Assembly (NCBI GenBank): GCA_035527535.1
Contig: DATLAK010000074.1
Coordinates: 1-36,396 of the forward strand
Length of the DNA stretch: 36,396 nucleotides
Source of the DNA: Armatimonadota bacterium
GTDB lineage: Bacteria; Armatimonadota; Hebobacteria; GCA-020354555; CP070648
Direction: 5' to 3'
Part shown: piece after piece, positions 1-8,025 of the stretch
How the letters are laid out: every line of letters begins with the position of its first letter
Numbering within the stretch: position 1 is the first letter of the stretch
Translations under genes and position numbers: made by a program
Notes under the pieces: generated by a model
Seen by the model: only the letters and a program-made list of their open reading frames with translations
The model's database searches: none
Told to the model about the DNA's origin: nothing

Positions 1-1
1 C

Positions 2-1588
2 CAGCGCCTGGGCCACGAGATCGAGTATCTGGGCGCGGCAGTGAGCGTTGACGACCTCGTGCGCGCCATCCGCGAGCGCGACCCCGACATCGTCGCCGTC
101 AGTTATCGCCTCACCCCCGAGGTCGCGCGCGAGTTGTTCGCCGAGCTGGCGCGGCAGGTGCGCGCGCAGGGCCTTGACGGCAAACGCTACGTCGCCGGGG
201 GCACGCCGCCGGTGTGCGAGGTGGCGGCGGAGTCGGGGCTGTTCGAGGCCACCTTTTGCGGCGCCGAGGAACCCGACGCGGTGGTCGCCTATCTGCGCGG
301 CGAACATCTGCGGCGTGCGCCCGAAGACTTCGGGGTCACCCTTCTGGAGCGCCTCGACCGCAAGGCCCCCTACCCGCTGCTGCGGCATCACTTCGGCCGG
401 CCGACGATGGAGGAGACGGTGGCCGGTGCGCGGCAGATCGCGCAAGCGCGCGTGCTCGACGTCCTCTCGATCGGCCCCGACCAGAATGCCCAGGAGCACT
501 TCTTCCGCCCCCAGGAGATGCAGCCGGAGCTCTCCGGCGCGGGCGGCGTGGCACTGCGCACGCCGGACGACCTGCGCGCCATCTACGACGCCACGCGCAC
601 CGGCAACCACCCCCTCCTGCGCATCTACTCCGGCACCCGCGACCTCGTGCAATGGGCCCAGGTGGCGACGGAAACCATTCACAACGCGTGGGCCGCCATC
701 CCCTTGTGCTGGTACAACACCCTGGACCGGCGCTCTGATCGCCCGCCGCAGGAGTCCATCGCCGAGAACCAGCAGGCGATCCGCTGGTACGCCGAGCGCG
801 GCCTCCCGGTCGAGCTCAACGAGCCCCATCACTGGAGCCTGCGCGAGGCGCACGACACGCTGTCGGTCGCCATGGCCTACGTCGCGGCGTACAACGCCCA
901 GGCGCTGGGCGTGCGCACCTACGTCTCGCAGTACATGTTCAACACCCCGGCGACCATGCACGCGGCGATGGACCTGGCGAAGATGCTGGCGCAGGCGGCC
1001 GCGGTCGAGAGTCTGCACGGCGAAGGCTTCACCAGCATTCGACAAACGCGCGCGGGGCTGATGCACTTCTCCACCGATCCCGACATCGCCAAGGGACAGC
1101 TCGCCGCCTCGACCGTGGTGCAGCTCGCGCTGGCGCCGCGCATCATCCACGTCGTCGGCTTCTGCGAGGGCGATCACGCGGTGACCGCCGAGGAGCTGGT
1201 CGAGAGCTGCAAAATAGCCGACGGCGTGCTGCGCAACTGCAGCGTCGGTATGGTGGACCTGCTCGCCGACCCGGCGGTGCAGGCGCGCAAGCGGCATTTG
1301 CTGCGGGAGGCGCAGGTCACCATCGCCGCCATCCGCGCCCTGGGCGATGGCGCGCACGACCCGCTGACCGACGCCAAGACCCTGGCGCGAGCGATCCGGG
1401 AGGGGGTGCTCGACGCGCCCCACCTGTGGGGCAATCCGGACGCCGCCGGACGCCTGGCTACTCAGGTCATCGGCGGCGGCATCGAAGCGGTGGACCCCGA
1501 CACCGGCAGCCCCGTCAACGAGGAGCAGCGCGTCGCGCGCATCCTGGGCCGCACGCCGGCGGTGGAGCGGCTCTTCTCCGTCGGCTAG
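2..1588 (+). CDS. Cobalamin-binding protein with mutase-like TIM barrel, 5' end missing
   Basis: The reading frame is open from base 2, so the gene starts outside the window. The first visible residues (QRLGHEIEYLGAAVSVDDLV) look like the middle of a Rossmann-type B12-binding domain; the cobalamin-ligating DxHxxG motif would lie just upstream. This domain runs to about codon 110. The remaining 400 or so residues resemble the TIM-barrel subunit of glutamate mutase (MutE/GlmE) in style, with segments such as LLRHHFGRP, SIGPDQNAQEHFF, ELNEPHHWSLREAHD and SQYMFNTPATMHAAMDLAKML. It is probably a fused adenosylcobalamin-dependent isomerase or a related corrinoid enzyme; the substrate cannot be read from the sequence. 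The HPS-RraA gene starts 54 bases after the stop on the same strand, so co-transcription is likely. Confident on B12 binding, less so on the reaction. Confidence 0.75.
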   Translation, partial: QRLGHEIEYLGAAVSVDDLVRAIRERDPDIVAVSYRLTPEVARELFAELARQVRAQGLDGKRYVAGGTPPVCEVAAESGLFEATFCGAEEPDAVVAYLRGEHLRRAPEDFGVTLLERLDRKAPYPLLRHHFGRPTMEETVAGARQIAQARVLDVLSIGPDQNAQEHFFRPQEMQPELSGAGGVALRTPDDLRAIYDATRTGNHPLLRIYSGTRDLVQWAQVATETIHNAWAAIPLCWYNTLDRRSDRPPQESIAENQQAIRWYAERGLPVELNEPHHWSLREAHDTLSVAMAYVAAYNAQALGVRTYVSQYMFNTPATMHAAMDLAKMLAQAAAVESLHGEGFTSIRQTRAGLMHFSTDPDIAKGQLAASTVVQLALAPRIIHVVGFCEGDHAVTAEELVESCKIADGVLRNCSVGMVDLLADPAVQARKRHLLREAQVTIAAIRALGDGAHDPLTDAKTLARAIREGVLDAPHLWGNPDAAGRLATQVIGGGIEAVDPDTGSPVNEEQRVARILGRTPAVERLFSVG

Positions 1589-1642
1589 GCCGCCGGTGCG
1601 AGTCAGGAATGGATCTCTCGCGCCCACTCGAGGTGACACATC

Positions 1643-2944
1643 ATGCCTGAGCAAGATCGCGTGATTCTGCAGGTGGCGCTGGATTTCGTGGACCTCGACC
1701 GCGCGCTGCGGTGCGCGGCGGAGGCCGTCGCCGGGGGCGCGGACTGGATCGAGGCCGGCACCCCGCTGATCAAGAGCGAGGGCCTGGACGCCGTGCGCGC
1801 GCTGCGGCGCAAGTTCCCCGACCGCACGATCGTCGCCGACATGAAGATCATGGACGCCGGGCGCATCGAGCTGGAGGCGGCGGCGAAGGCGGGCGCGGAT
1901 ATCGTGGACGTCCTGGGCGCCGCCGCCGACTCCACCATCGCCGAGTGCATCGAGGCTGCGCGCAATTACGGCAACCGGGTGATCGTGGACCTCATCGGCT
2001 GCGGCGACCCGGTGGGGCGCGCGCGCCATATCGAGCAGCTCGGCGCCGATTACATCGCCTGCCATACCGCGATTGACGTGCAGATGCAAGGGGGGTACGC
2101 CTTCGATATGCTGAAGCAGGTCGCGCAGGCGGTGAACATTCCGGTGGCGACGGCGGGGGGTATCCACTCCGAGAACGCCGCCGATGCCGTCGCCGCCGGC
2201 GCGCGCGTCATCATCGTCGGCGGGGCCATCACCAAGTCGGCCGATGCCCGGGCCGCCACCGCGGCGATCCGCCAGGCGATTGACACCGGCGCCAAGGTCG
2301 CCACCGACCTCTACAAACGCGCGACTATGGAGAGTATCCGCGAGGTGCTGTCGAGGGTCTCGACCGCCAATCTCTCCGATGCCCTGCACCGCGGCGGCGT
2401 GCTGCCGGGGATCCACCCCATCACCCCCGGCGCGCGCATGTGCGGGCCGGCGGTGACGGTACGCACCGCCCCCGGCGACTGGTCGAAGCCCATTCAAGCG
2501 CTTGACGAGGCGCGCGAAGGCGACATCGTGGTGATCGAGGCGGGCGGCGTCGGCCCCGCCCTGTGGGGCGAGTTGGCGACCTACAGCGCGCTCCAGCGCA
2601 GGCTGGCAGGGGTGGTGATTGACGGCGCCATCCGCGATACGCCCGAGATTCGGCGACTGGGGTTCCCCGCCTTCGCGCGGCACATCATGCCCAACGCCGG
2701 CGAACCCCGAGGGTACGGCGAGATCGGCGTGCCGATCAAGATCGCGGGGGTCGCGGTGCGACCGGGGGACTGGGTGCTGGGGGACGACGACGGGGTGTGC
2801 GTGGTGCCGCGGGAGCGGGCGGCCGAGTACGCCAACCGCGCACAGGGCGTGCTCGAGCAGGAGAACCGCATTCGGGAAGAGATTCAGCGCGGCAGCACCC
2901 TGGGCGCGGTCACCCACCTCATGCGGTGGGAGAAGGCTGGGTGA
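1643..2944 (+). CDS. Bifunctional 3-hexulose-6-phosphate synthase / RraA-like protein
   Basis: This 433-residue protein is a fusion. Residues 1-215 form an OMP-decarboxylase-superfamily barrel of the hexulose-phosphate synthase type: LQVALDFVDLDRAL at the start, the phosphate/metal motif ADMKIMDAG, then GADIVDVLG, ATAGGIHSENA and IIVGGAIT. Such enzymes condense formaldehyde with ribulose 5-phosphate, or run in reverse to make ribulose 5-phosphate. Residues 230-433 are an RraA/4-hydroxy-4-methyl-2-oxoglutarate aldolase-like domain with GGVGPALWGELATYSA and GVVIDGAIRDTPEIRRLGFPAFAR (the R-D pair of the RraA active site). Fusions of this order are known in archaea and some bacteria. The ATG has GAGGTG about 7 bases upstream. 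No 6-phospho-3-hexuloisomerase gene is visible in the window, so a full RuMP route is not shown. Confidence 0.9.
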   Translation: MPEQDRVILQVALDFVDLDRALRCAAEAVAGGADWIEAGTPLIKSEGLDAVRALRRKFPDRTIVADMKIMDAGRIELEAAAKAGADIVDVLGAAADSTIAECIEAARNYGNRVIVDLIGCGDPVGRARHIEQLGADYIACHTAIDVQMQGGYAFDMLKQVAQAVNIPVATAGGIHSENAADAVAAGARVIIVGGAITKSADARAATAAIRQAIDTGAKVATDLYKRATMESIREVLSRVSTANLSDALHRGGVLPGIHPITPGARMCGPAVTVRTAPGDWSKPIQALDEAREGDIVVIEAGGVGPALWGELATYSALQRRLAGVVIDGAIRDTPEIRRLGFPAFARHIMPNAGEPRGYGEIGVPIKIAGVAVRPGDWVLGDDDGVCVVPRERAAEYANRAQGVLEQENRIREEIQRGSTLGAVTHLMRWEKAG

Positions 2945-3035
2945 GGGGCGGCCAACAAGCCATCGTAACCACCGACGAACGCCGAGTCACGCTGAGACTG
3001 CACAGGCGCCATGTTACTAGTCGCCGCCAGCCCCA

Positions 3036-3083
3036 CGGAATGTCATTCCGATCGAGCGCAGCGAGGGAGGAATCTCGCTCCCT
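3036..3083 (+). repeat. Dispersed repeat of the TGTCATTCCGA...GCGCAGCGAGG type, copy A
   Basis: The stretch reads tgtcattccga, then gagcgcagcgagg and aatctcgct. The same words recur, diverged and in either orientation, at 5143-5216 and inside the MITE at 21716-21893. It is non-coding, and transposition by an outside enzyme is only inferred. Confidence 0.6.
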
Positions 3084-3307
3084 GTGCCAAGCATCCGTAT
3101 GAGAGGAATTGGGGGCGCGTCGCTCGCGAGGCGCGTGAACGTTACCATCCCGCTTCCCTCCCGGCCCCGCTGGGTGTAGGGGCCGCTCGTTATCTGCGTC
3201 TGTGCCATCCTCTGCCTCGCTATTACACACCTGTTTGCCATTACATTCATGCCTGCTTTGGCGGGGAAGTCAAGGCCGAAGTGAGTGGTTTCTGGGGGTA
3301 AGGCAGA

Positions 3308-3328
3308 AAGAAAGACCCCGCCGCGGCT
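3308..3328 (+). repeat. 21-bp direct repeat, left copy
   Basis: Twenty-one bases beginning aagaaagaccccg and ending cgcggct recur exactly at 4437-4457. The two copies bracket the APH-like gene at a distance of 1129 bp. This layout fits an insertion or a recombination-prone cassette. Confidence 0.7.
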
Positions 3329-3367
3329 CACCTGCATCAAGATTACGAGCCAGGCATCTTCTGGAGT

Positions 3368-4378
3368 ATGATTGCGGTGGCATGCCCGGCCTGCGGGCAC
3401 TTGCGAGGTGGATCGAGAGTGGGCGCGGATACTGGCTGGATACGGCTCCAACTTGCCAAGTGGCACGCACCTCTGGCGCAGGACGAGGGCGATTTGGCCT
3501 TGTTCTGGCGGCGCATCTGGTGCCTGCGGTGGGATGAACAACAGTACTGCGTGAAACTGCCGCGCCAGCAGGAGGACATGAGAGCGGAGGCGGATCTTCT
3601 GCGCGGCCTCCACGTTGCGGGATACCCAGTACCTCAACTCCACTGGCACGACGAAGACAGCGGAGTTCTCGTGATGGAGTGGATTGAGGGGCCTTCGCTG
3701 GAGGACGTGCTGAAGCAGCCCAAGAGCAAGGAGCGAGAAGCGGCACTGGAGAGCTGCATCCAAGGGCTCGCCCATGTGGAGCGCGCAACCAGGTTGGTGG
3801 AAGAGATCATGCCATTGCAGGAACCGACAGTTCCTGACACGCACGAGTTCGCGACGAGTCTGATGCGCCTGACCAGACAGATAGGGCCGGGTATCGATGA
3901 GGTCAATCTGCAGGCCGCTTGCCAAGAGATAGCAGAGGCGATCTGCGTAGAGCCAAGGCCGACTCTCGGCATCGTTGACATTCTGCCCCGCGATGTGATA
4001 CTCGGCAGCGATGGTGCAGTGTTCCTGGACTTCTGGCCGATCGGGTGGTGGTGGTCGGAGAAGCGTTTCTGCCAGTACTTCGCCCGATTCCAGCAGGATG
4101 CAGGCGATCGCGCCTACCAGAGCACGTGCTTCCTGCGGCACTTCCTCCGGTCTAATGCAGCCCGACTCGACGCCCATTACCTGTGGCATGACGTTGGTGC
4201 TCTGAACGCTTGGCAGGAGATCCGCAATTCTCCCGAGGAAACCAATCTGCCGAGGGATGTGCTTGACTCATTAGTGAGCGCGGCAATCACTGCTGCTCAG
4301 GAACGTCTAACCTGGCATGGCGCGTCTGTTGGTGCGAACGAAGTGCGCTCTATGCTCTGTAATTGCCTCTCCGGGTAG
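3368..4378 (+). CDS. APH/choline-kinase-like phosphotransferase, divergent
   Basis: The protein has up to 336 residues. The kinase-like core begins near residue 45 with WRRIWCLRWDEQQYCVKLP (strand with the ATP-binding lysine), then EADLLRGLHVAGYPVPQL and the hinge GVLVMEWIEGPSLEDVL, all typical of the aminoglycoside/fructosamine/choline kinase fold. The catalytic loop is altered: VDILPRDVIL stands where family members have HGDLHPGNVL, so the aspartate is kept but histidine and asparagine are replaced; LDFWPIGW supplies the metal-binding aspartate. It could be a small-molecule or lipid-sugar kinase, or a degenerate member. The start is uncertain: the first ATG has GGAG only one base upstream, and the first 40 residues show no homology I recognise. 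Third-position GC looks lower than in neighbours, and 21-bp direct repeats flank the gene, suggesting acquisition. Confidence 0.65.
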   Translation: MIAVACPACGHLRGGSRVGADTGWIRLQLAKWHAPLAQDEGDLALFWRRIWCLRWDEQQYCVKLPRQQEDMRAEADLLRGLHVAGYPVPQLHWHDEDSGVLVMEWIEGPSLEDVLKQPKSKEREAALESCIQGLAHVERATRLVEEIMPLQEPTVPDTHEFATSLMRLTRQIGPGIDEVNLQAACQEIAEAICVEPRPTLGIVDILPRDVILGSDGAVFLDFWPIGWWWSEKRFCQYFARFQQDAGDRAYQSTCFLRHFLRSNAARLDAHYLWHDVGALNAWQEIRNSPEETNLPRDVLDSLVSAAITAAQERLTWHGASVGANEVRSMLCNCLSG

Positions 4379-4399
4379 GGCCTGGCCGCCCATGCTGGG

Positions 4400-4419
4400 G
4401 GCCTCAATGCCGTGAGGCC
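4400..4419 (+). terminator. Hairpin after the APH-like gene
   Basis: A 7-bp perfect stem (ggcctca / tgaggcc) with a 6-base loop sits 21 bases after the stop codon at 4378. There is no T-run, so intrinsic termination is only possible. The remaining bases up to 4674 hold the right direct repeat and no gene I can support. Confidence 0.35.
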
Positions 4420-4436
4420 TCTCCGGGCATATTGGG

Positions 4437-4457
4437 AAGAAAGACCCCGCCGCGGCT
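4437..4457 (+). repeat. 21-bp direct repeat, right copy
   Basis: Exact match to 3308-3328. Here the repeat continues into gagcgggg, so ccccgc at 4445-4450 can pair with gcgggg at 4460-4465. The left copy lacks this pairing. Confidence 0.7.
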
Positions 4458-4674
4458 GAGCGGGGCCTGTCCTCCTGATTCCGCCGCGGCTGCCCTACTC
4501 GGTGAGCGCGTCCAGCCACCAGGCGAAAACCGGTAGGCCCTTCGGCAGACCTTATGCGCCTATCACGTGCCAGCGGCAGAGCGGCATGGACTGTTGACAT
4601 GGGCGGGGGCTGGAAATATGATGAAGGCCGCAGATACCAAAGGGCTCCATAGCCAATACTACCTGTAGCCCACA

Positions 4675-5214
4675 GTGGCAGAGGGGAGTAGAGTAAAACA
4701 GCGTGGTCTGTGCTTCCTGCTGATATGGGCGTTGAGTACTGTGCTGCCTCTCCTTCCGTCTACCCGGGGAGGGATTCCTGCTGCTCAGGCTCAACAGGTG
4801 ACTGACGACGCCGAGGTCGAACGGGCACAGACGCCAGCCCAACTGAGCGTACTGTTGAAAGCGCACCCGGAGAAGAAGAAAGAGATAGTCCCAAAGCTCG
4901 AAAGGGTAATCATTGCGGGCGCAAGAAAGCAGACCTCGACTAAGGGGCGGTTCACCATTCCGGAGATACGCCCGCACAAGCAACGGTACGAGGGATCGCG
5001 TCCTCTCTTGCTGACACCCCCCAAAAAGGGTGTGGCCCCTTACCTGACTGTGGGAGCAGCACACAGCCAAGTGCTCTTTCGCCGAACAAGGATTTCCTTC
5101 CCTGTGACCCCAAGTAGAGGCCGCTCGTTCTTGCAGTATCATAGGGACATCAGCAGGAATCTTGGGAGGGGCGCGCGACTCCCCACCAAGCTGCTTCGCT
5201 CACGCTCGGGATGA
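4675..5214 (+). CDS. Putative secreted protein, unknown function
   Basis: A GTG-start frame of 179 codons. After a basic start (VKQR) comes a hydrophobic stretch GLCFLLIWALSTVLPLLP and a possible signal peptidase site near AAQAQ|Q, so export is plausible. Residues 42-75 look like a short helical region (AQTPAQLSVLLKAHPEKKKE). The last 40 or so residues are arginine-rich and are encoded by a dispersed repeat (5143-5216), so the natural C-terminus has probably been replaced. I do not recognise the family. There is no strong ribosome site. It may be a broken gene; the following gene at 5255 shares the strand but has its own good ribosome site. Confidence 0.4.
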   Translation: MAEGSRVKQRGLCFLLIWALSTVLPLLPSTRGGIPAAQAQQVTDDAEVERAQTPAQLSVLLKAHPEKKKEIVPKLERVIIAGARKQTSTKGRFTIPEIRPHKQRYEGSRPLLLTPPKKGVAPYLTVGAAHSQVLFRRTRISFPVTPSRGRSFLQYHRDISRNLGRGARLPTKLLRSRSG

Positions 5215-5216
5215 CA
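5143..5216 (-). repeat. Dispersed repeat, copy B
   Basis: Contains aggaatctt, gactccccaccaag, ttcgctcacgctcggg and atgacagc, a diverged reverse-strand relative of the repeat at 3036-3083. It overlaps the 3' end of the 4675-5214 frame. Confidence 0.5.
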
Positions 5217-5254
5217 GCGGCCTTTGTTACGACAGGCTCTGAGGAGAGAATATC

Positions 5255-6622
5255 ATGAGATCGGTGATGAGGAAGTTCACACTCCCCGCTGTGCTATTAC
5301 CGCTTCTCGCCACGACAGCTTGGGCGTGGTATCCATACTCGGAGAAATATGAGCGGTGGCAGGAGCCGCGCCCGCTCACATACGCAGCCATGCACAACTG
5401 CGTGCCACGGGATTGCCTCCCCGAGCGCATGGCTCGCTTTGCCGCTGCCAACCTCAACACGCTCATCTGGTTCAAGCCGATGCCCGGGTGCCATATGTTC
5501 CAGGCCGCGCACGACGCCGGCCTGGCCTGGGCCTGCGGTACCCGCGGCGGGCAGGAGGCCGTGGCTGCCGCCCTGGCAATTCCCGGCTGTGCGTTCATCA
5601 TTGCTGGCGATGAACCAGGCTCCACCGAGGCATTGGATCAGATCGCCGCCATCTCCGACTGGGTCCGGAGGACATACCCCGACCTCCCCGTTTTTGCGAA
5701 CCTCTCCATTACTAAAGTGGACCACGATTCTTACATTCAGAAATGCAAGCCGGACCTCTTCAGTTTCGACGAGTACCCGCTCTTGCGAGACGGCAAGCTC
5801 GCGCAGACGTACTTGTATGACTTGGCCTGGGGAAGGCAGACGGCCTCTCGTTACCGGCTTCCGTACTGGATGTTCCTTCAGGCATTCGGTCGTGAGCATG
5901 AAAGGCCGGACTACGCCTATCGTGTTCCAGGCGAGGCGGACCTCCGATTCCTCGTTTTCTCGTTCCTTGCCCACGGCGGCACGGGCATCATGTTCTTCAT
6001 CTACTACGGCTTCCCGGAGGCCATGGTGATGGATCTCGGCGTGGAGGACCCGGAGCGATCTCCCGCGGAGAACCACCGATATGAGAACACCGTCATGACA
6101 GCCGCTTGGTACGCGGTTCGCGAGGTCGCCCCGGAGGTGCAGAACCTTGCACGTGCCCTGCTGAACCTGCGCACCAAGGACCAGGTGATGTACGCTGGCG
6201 ACGGCACATTCTGGGAGCAACCGCCACCGACCTATCCGAATAACAACCCTGCAGAACCCATCCGGCTGCAAGCTTTCGCGGGTCATGGGGCGCTGCGGTC
6301 GATTCGGGTTGTTGAGGGCCAGGACCTGGGGTTGATGATAGGCTTTCTGGAGGATGAAGCCGGCCAGGAGTACTTCATGATGGTAAACCTCGCTCATGGC
6401 CTGAATATGAGCAAGATGGACGGTGTTCGGCGCGTGCGATTGACATTCGACCGCAGCGTGGAGCAGGTGGAGCGGTTGAGCCGCTTTACGGGAGACGTGG
6501 AGACGCTGCGCACCCACCCCCAAGAGGAAGCCGCTGTGCTTGACATGTCGCTGGAGGGAGGTACGGGCGACCTGTTCAAGTGGTCCAATGGCAAGCCTTG
6601 GAGGCTGCGCCAGGCGCCGTGA
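5255..6622 (+). CDS. Secreted glycoside-hydrolase-like TIM-barrel protein
   Basis: 455 residues with a clear signal peptide (MRSVMRKFTLPAVLLPLLATTAWA|W). The start is fixed by gaggaga 7 bases before the ATG. The body reads as an alternating beta/alpha barrel with acidic strand-end motifs: IIAGDEPG near residue 118, and DLFSFDEYPLLRDG near 166, where aspartate and glutamate could be catalytic; then FLQAFGREHERPDYAYR and FLAHGGTGIMFFIYYG. Residues from about 330 form a beta-rich C-terminal domain (LMIGFLEDEAGQEYFMMVNLA). The layout recalls barrel hydrolases with a C-terminal beta-sandwich (GH42/GH5-like), but I cannot assign a family or substrate. It acts outside the cytoplasm. It may be a single-gene unit. 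Confidence 0.6.
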   Translation: MRSVMRKFTLPAVLLPLLATTAWAWYPYSEKYERWQEPRPLTYAAMHNCVPRDCLPERMARFAAANLNTLIWFKPMPGCHMFQAAHDAGLAWACGTRGGQEAVAAALAIPGCAFIIAGDEPGSTEALDQIAAISDWVRRTYPDLPVFANLSITKVDHDSYIQKCKPDLFSFDEYPLLRDGKLAQTYLYDLAWGRQTASRYRLPYWMFLQAFGREHERPDYAYRVPGEADLRFLVFSFLAHGGTGIMFFIYYGFPEAMVMDLGVEDPERSPAENHRYENTVMTAAWYAVREVAPEVQNLARALLNLRTKDQVMYAGDGTFWEQPPPTYPNNNPAEPIRLQAFAGHGALRSIRVVEGQDLGLMIGFLEDEAGQEYFMMVNLAHGLNMSKMDGVRRVRLTFDRSVEQVERLSRFTGDVETLRTHPQEEAAVLDMSLEGGTGDLFKWSNGKPWRLRQAP

Positions 6623-6792
6623 CTCTCTGGCAGTGGACAGCAAGAGAGCACCCGCTTTCCTTGAGCGGGCACTCGGGCCGGGCCAGCAAGAACATCGGGG
6701 TGACCGAGCAAACCTGCTGGCGCTGGCGGCGCTTGCGTTCGGCATAGTGCTGCCGCTGGCGCGCCGTATCGCCGCCGCGCGCGCAGCAATAG

Positions 6793-7083
6793 ATCTGGTC
6801 GCTGCGCGTGGCGGTGCGGGAGGCGGCGGCGGTGGCGCAGGCCAAGGGCATAAGGCTCGCCTACGACGACCCCGCGGGACATACCCAAGAGGTGTGTCGC
6901 GCCTCGGCAACGAACGTCAATTCGATGCTCCAAGATGTGCTGCGCGGCCGGCGCACCAAGGTTGAGTTCATCAACGGCGCGCTCGTTCGGGAGGCACAGG
7001 GACTGGGGCTGAAGGCGCCCGTCAATGCCGCGCTGGCCGCGCTGGTGGGGGCGATCGAGCGCAACTACGCGCGGCAGACCGAA
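6793..7083 (+). pseudogene. C-terminal fragment of ketopantoate reductase (PanE/ApbA)
   Basis: Only the C-terminal helical domain of a 2-dehydropantoate 2-reductase remains: REAAAVAQAKGIRLAYDDP, NVNSMLQDVLRGRRTKVEFI and INGALVREAQGLGLKAPVNA, followed by ALAALVGAIERNYA. The matching frame is closed upstream by a TAG at 6790-6792. The Rossmann NADPH-binding half is absent from 6623-6790, and no stop follows where the family ends because the frame runs into the 7087 hairpin repeat. It is therefore a remnant. In pantothenate synthesis PanE reduces ketopantoate to pantoate. Confidence 0.8.
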
Positions 7084-7086
7084 ACC

Positions 7087-7107
7087 CCTCTCCCTTCCAG
7101 GGAGAGG
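7087..7107 (+). repeat. Perfect 9-bp hairpin (cctctccct / agggagagg)
   Basis: Nine paired bases with a three-base loop and no T-run. It sits where the panE remnant breaks off and 43 bases before the AcsE-like start. It looks like a repeat-derived palindrome rather than a classical terminator. Confidence 0.6.
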
Positions 7108-7150
7108 AGTAAAGAGGATCTGACATCTGACCGACAGGTAGGCGGACTGC

Positions 7151-7957
7151 GTGATTACAATCGTCGGGGAGCGACTGAATTCGACCCGCCGCGGGGTGGC
7201 GGCGGCCATCGCGGCGCGCGACGCGGAGTTCGTGCGTGCGGAGGCGCTGAAGCAGACCGCGGCTGGCGCGGATTTCCTGGATGTCAACGCAGCCGCGCGC
7301 GTGGGGCAAGAGATAGAGGACCTGCGGTGGATGATCGGGGTGGTGCAGGAGGCGGTGGAGACGCCGCTGTGCATAGACTCCCCTAGCCCCCAGGCCATCG
7401 CCGCGGGGCTGCAGGCGGCGCGCGGGGAGGTGCTGATCAACTCGATCACGGCGGAACGGGAGCGGGCGGAGCAGATCCTGCCGCTGGTGCGCGAGCGCGG
7501 CGCGCGGGTGGTGGGGCTGACGATGAGTGAGGCCGGCATGCCTCGCGGCGCGGGGGAGCGGCGCGACCTGGCGTTGACCATCCTCGATGCAGCCGCCAGG
7601 TTCGAGATATCCGCGGACCGCGTTTACATAGACGCCCTCGTGCGCCCCGTCAGTACCGAGAGCGGCCAGGGGCGGGAGTTCCTGGAGGGCGTGCGCGCCA
7701 TCCGCGAGGCCAGCTCGGAGGTGCACCTCATCTGCGGGCTGAGCAACGTCTCCTTCGGCCTGCCGCGGCGAAGCCTGCTCAACCGCACCTTCCTGGCGAT
7801 GGCGATGGCGATGGGGCTGGACGCGGCGATCGTGGATCCGCTCGACCGCGCCCTGATGGCGACCCTGCGCGCGGGCGGCGCGTTGCTGGGAGCGGACGAG
7901 TTTTGCCTCGGCTACCTGGGGGCCCACCGCGAGGGGCTGCTCGGGGAGGAAGCGTAG
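7151..7957 (+). CDS. AcsE-like pterin-binding methyltransferase
   Basis: 268 residues of the dihydropteroate-synthase-like barrel used by methyltetrahydrofolate:corrinoid methyltransferases. The start GTG opens directly on ITIVGERLNSTRRGV, equivalent to the MLIIGERIN start of the acetogen enzyme AcsE. Pterin-pocket residues are present: DFLDVNAAAR, LCIDSPSP (aspartate 76), INSITAERER, GLTMSEAG and GLSNVSFGLPRRSLLNRTFL. The asparagine of GLSN is residue 199, the position known as the pterin N5-side ligand in the Moorella enzyme. Family members move a methyl group between methyl-H4folate and a corrinoid protein in the Wood-Ljungdahl pathway or related C1 routes. No CODH/ACS or corrinoid iron-sulfur gene is in the window, so the partner is unknown. 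The acyl-CoA synthetase follows. Confidence 0.8.
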   Translation: MITIVGERLNSTRRGVAAAIAARDAEFVRAEALKQTAAGADFLDVNAAARVGQEIEDLRWMIGVVQEAVETPLCIDSPSPQAIAAGLQAARGEVLINSITAERERAEQILPLVRERGARVVGLTMSEAGMPRGAGERRDLALTILDAAARFEISADRVYIDALVRPVSTESGQGREFLEGVRAIREASSEVHLICGLSNVSFGLPRRSLLNRTFLAMAMAMGLDAAIVDPLDRALMATLRAGGALLGADEFCLGYLGAHREGLLGEEA

Positions 7958-8020
7958 GGGCGCAATTCATTGCGCCCAAATCGCCCACCCGTGAGGACGA
8001 GGGCGCGATGAATCGCGCCC
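7958..8020 (+). repeat. Pair of related 20-bp hairpins
   Basis: Two palindromes, gggcgcaattcattgcgccc (7958-7977) and gggcgcgatgaatcgcgccc (8001-8020), each have a 9-bp stem and 2-base loop and lie 23 bases apart. The first begins right after the stop of the AcsE-like gene. The second contains an in-frame ATG (8008) of the next gene. Confidence 0.75.
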
Positions 8021-8025
8021 TTACC

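Larger units (their letters stand above)
2945..3367. other. Gene-free stretch with dispersed repeat and hairpin
   Basis: No credible gene was found on either strand; the short open frames lack family motifs and ribosome sites. It holds a dispersed repeat copy at 3036-3083, a hairpin with a 7-bp stem (cggcccc 3162-3168 with ggggccg 3179-3185), and the left copy of a 21-bp direct repeat at 3308-3328. Base composition is less GC-rich than the flanking HPS gene. Confidence 0.6.

Noticed and set aside
3017-4189. A 390-codon minus-strand frame opposite the APH-like kinase
   Set aside because: No recognisable motifs, and the plus strand carries kinase motifs.
5297-6910. A 537-codon minus-strand frame over the secreted barrel protein
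   Set aside because: The plus-strand protein has a signal peptide and ribosome site; the antisense frame has neither.
7087-7107. Hairpin considered as an intrinsic terminator
   Set aside because: No T-run on either side, and no intact gene ends there; better read as a dispersed palindrome.
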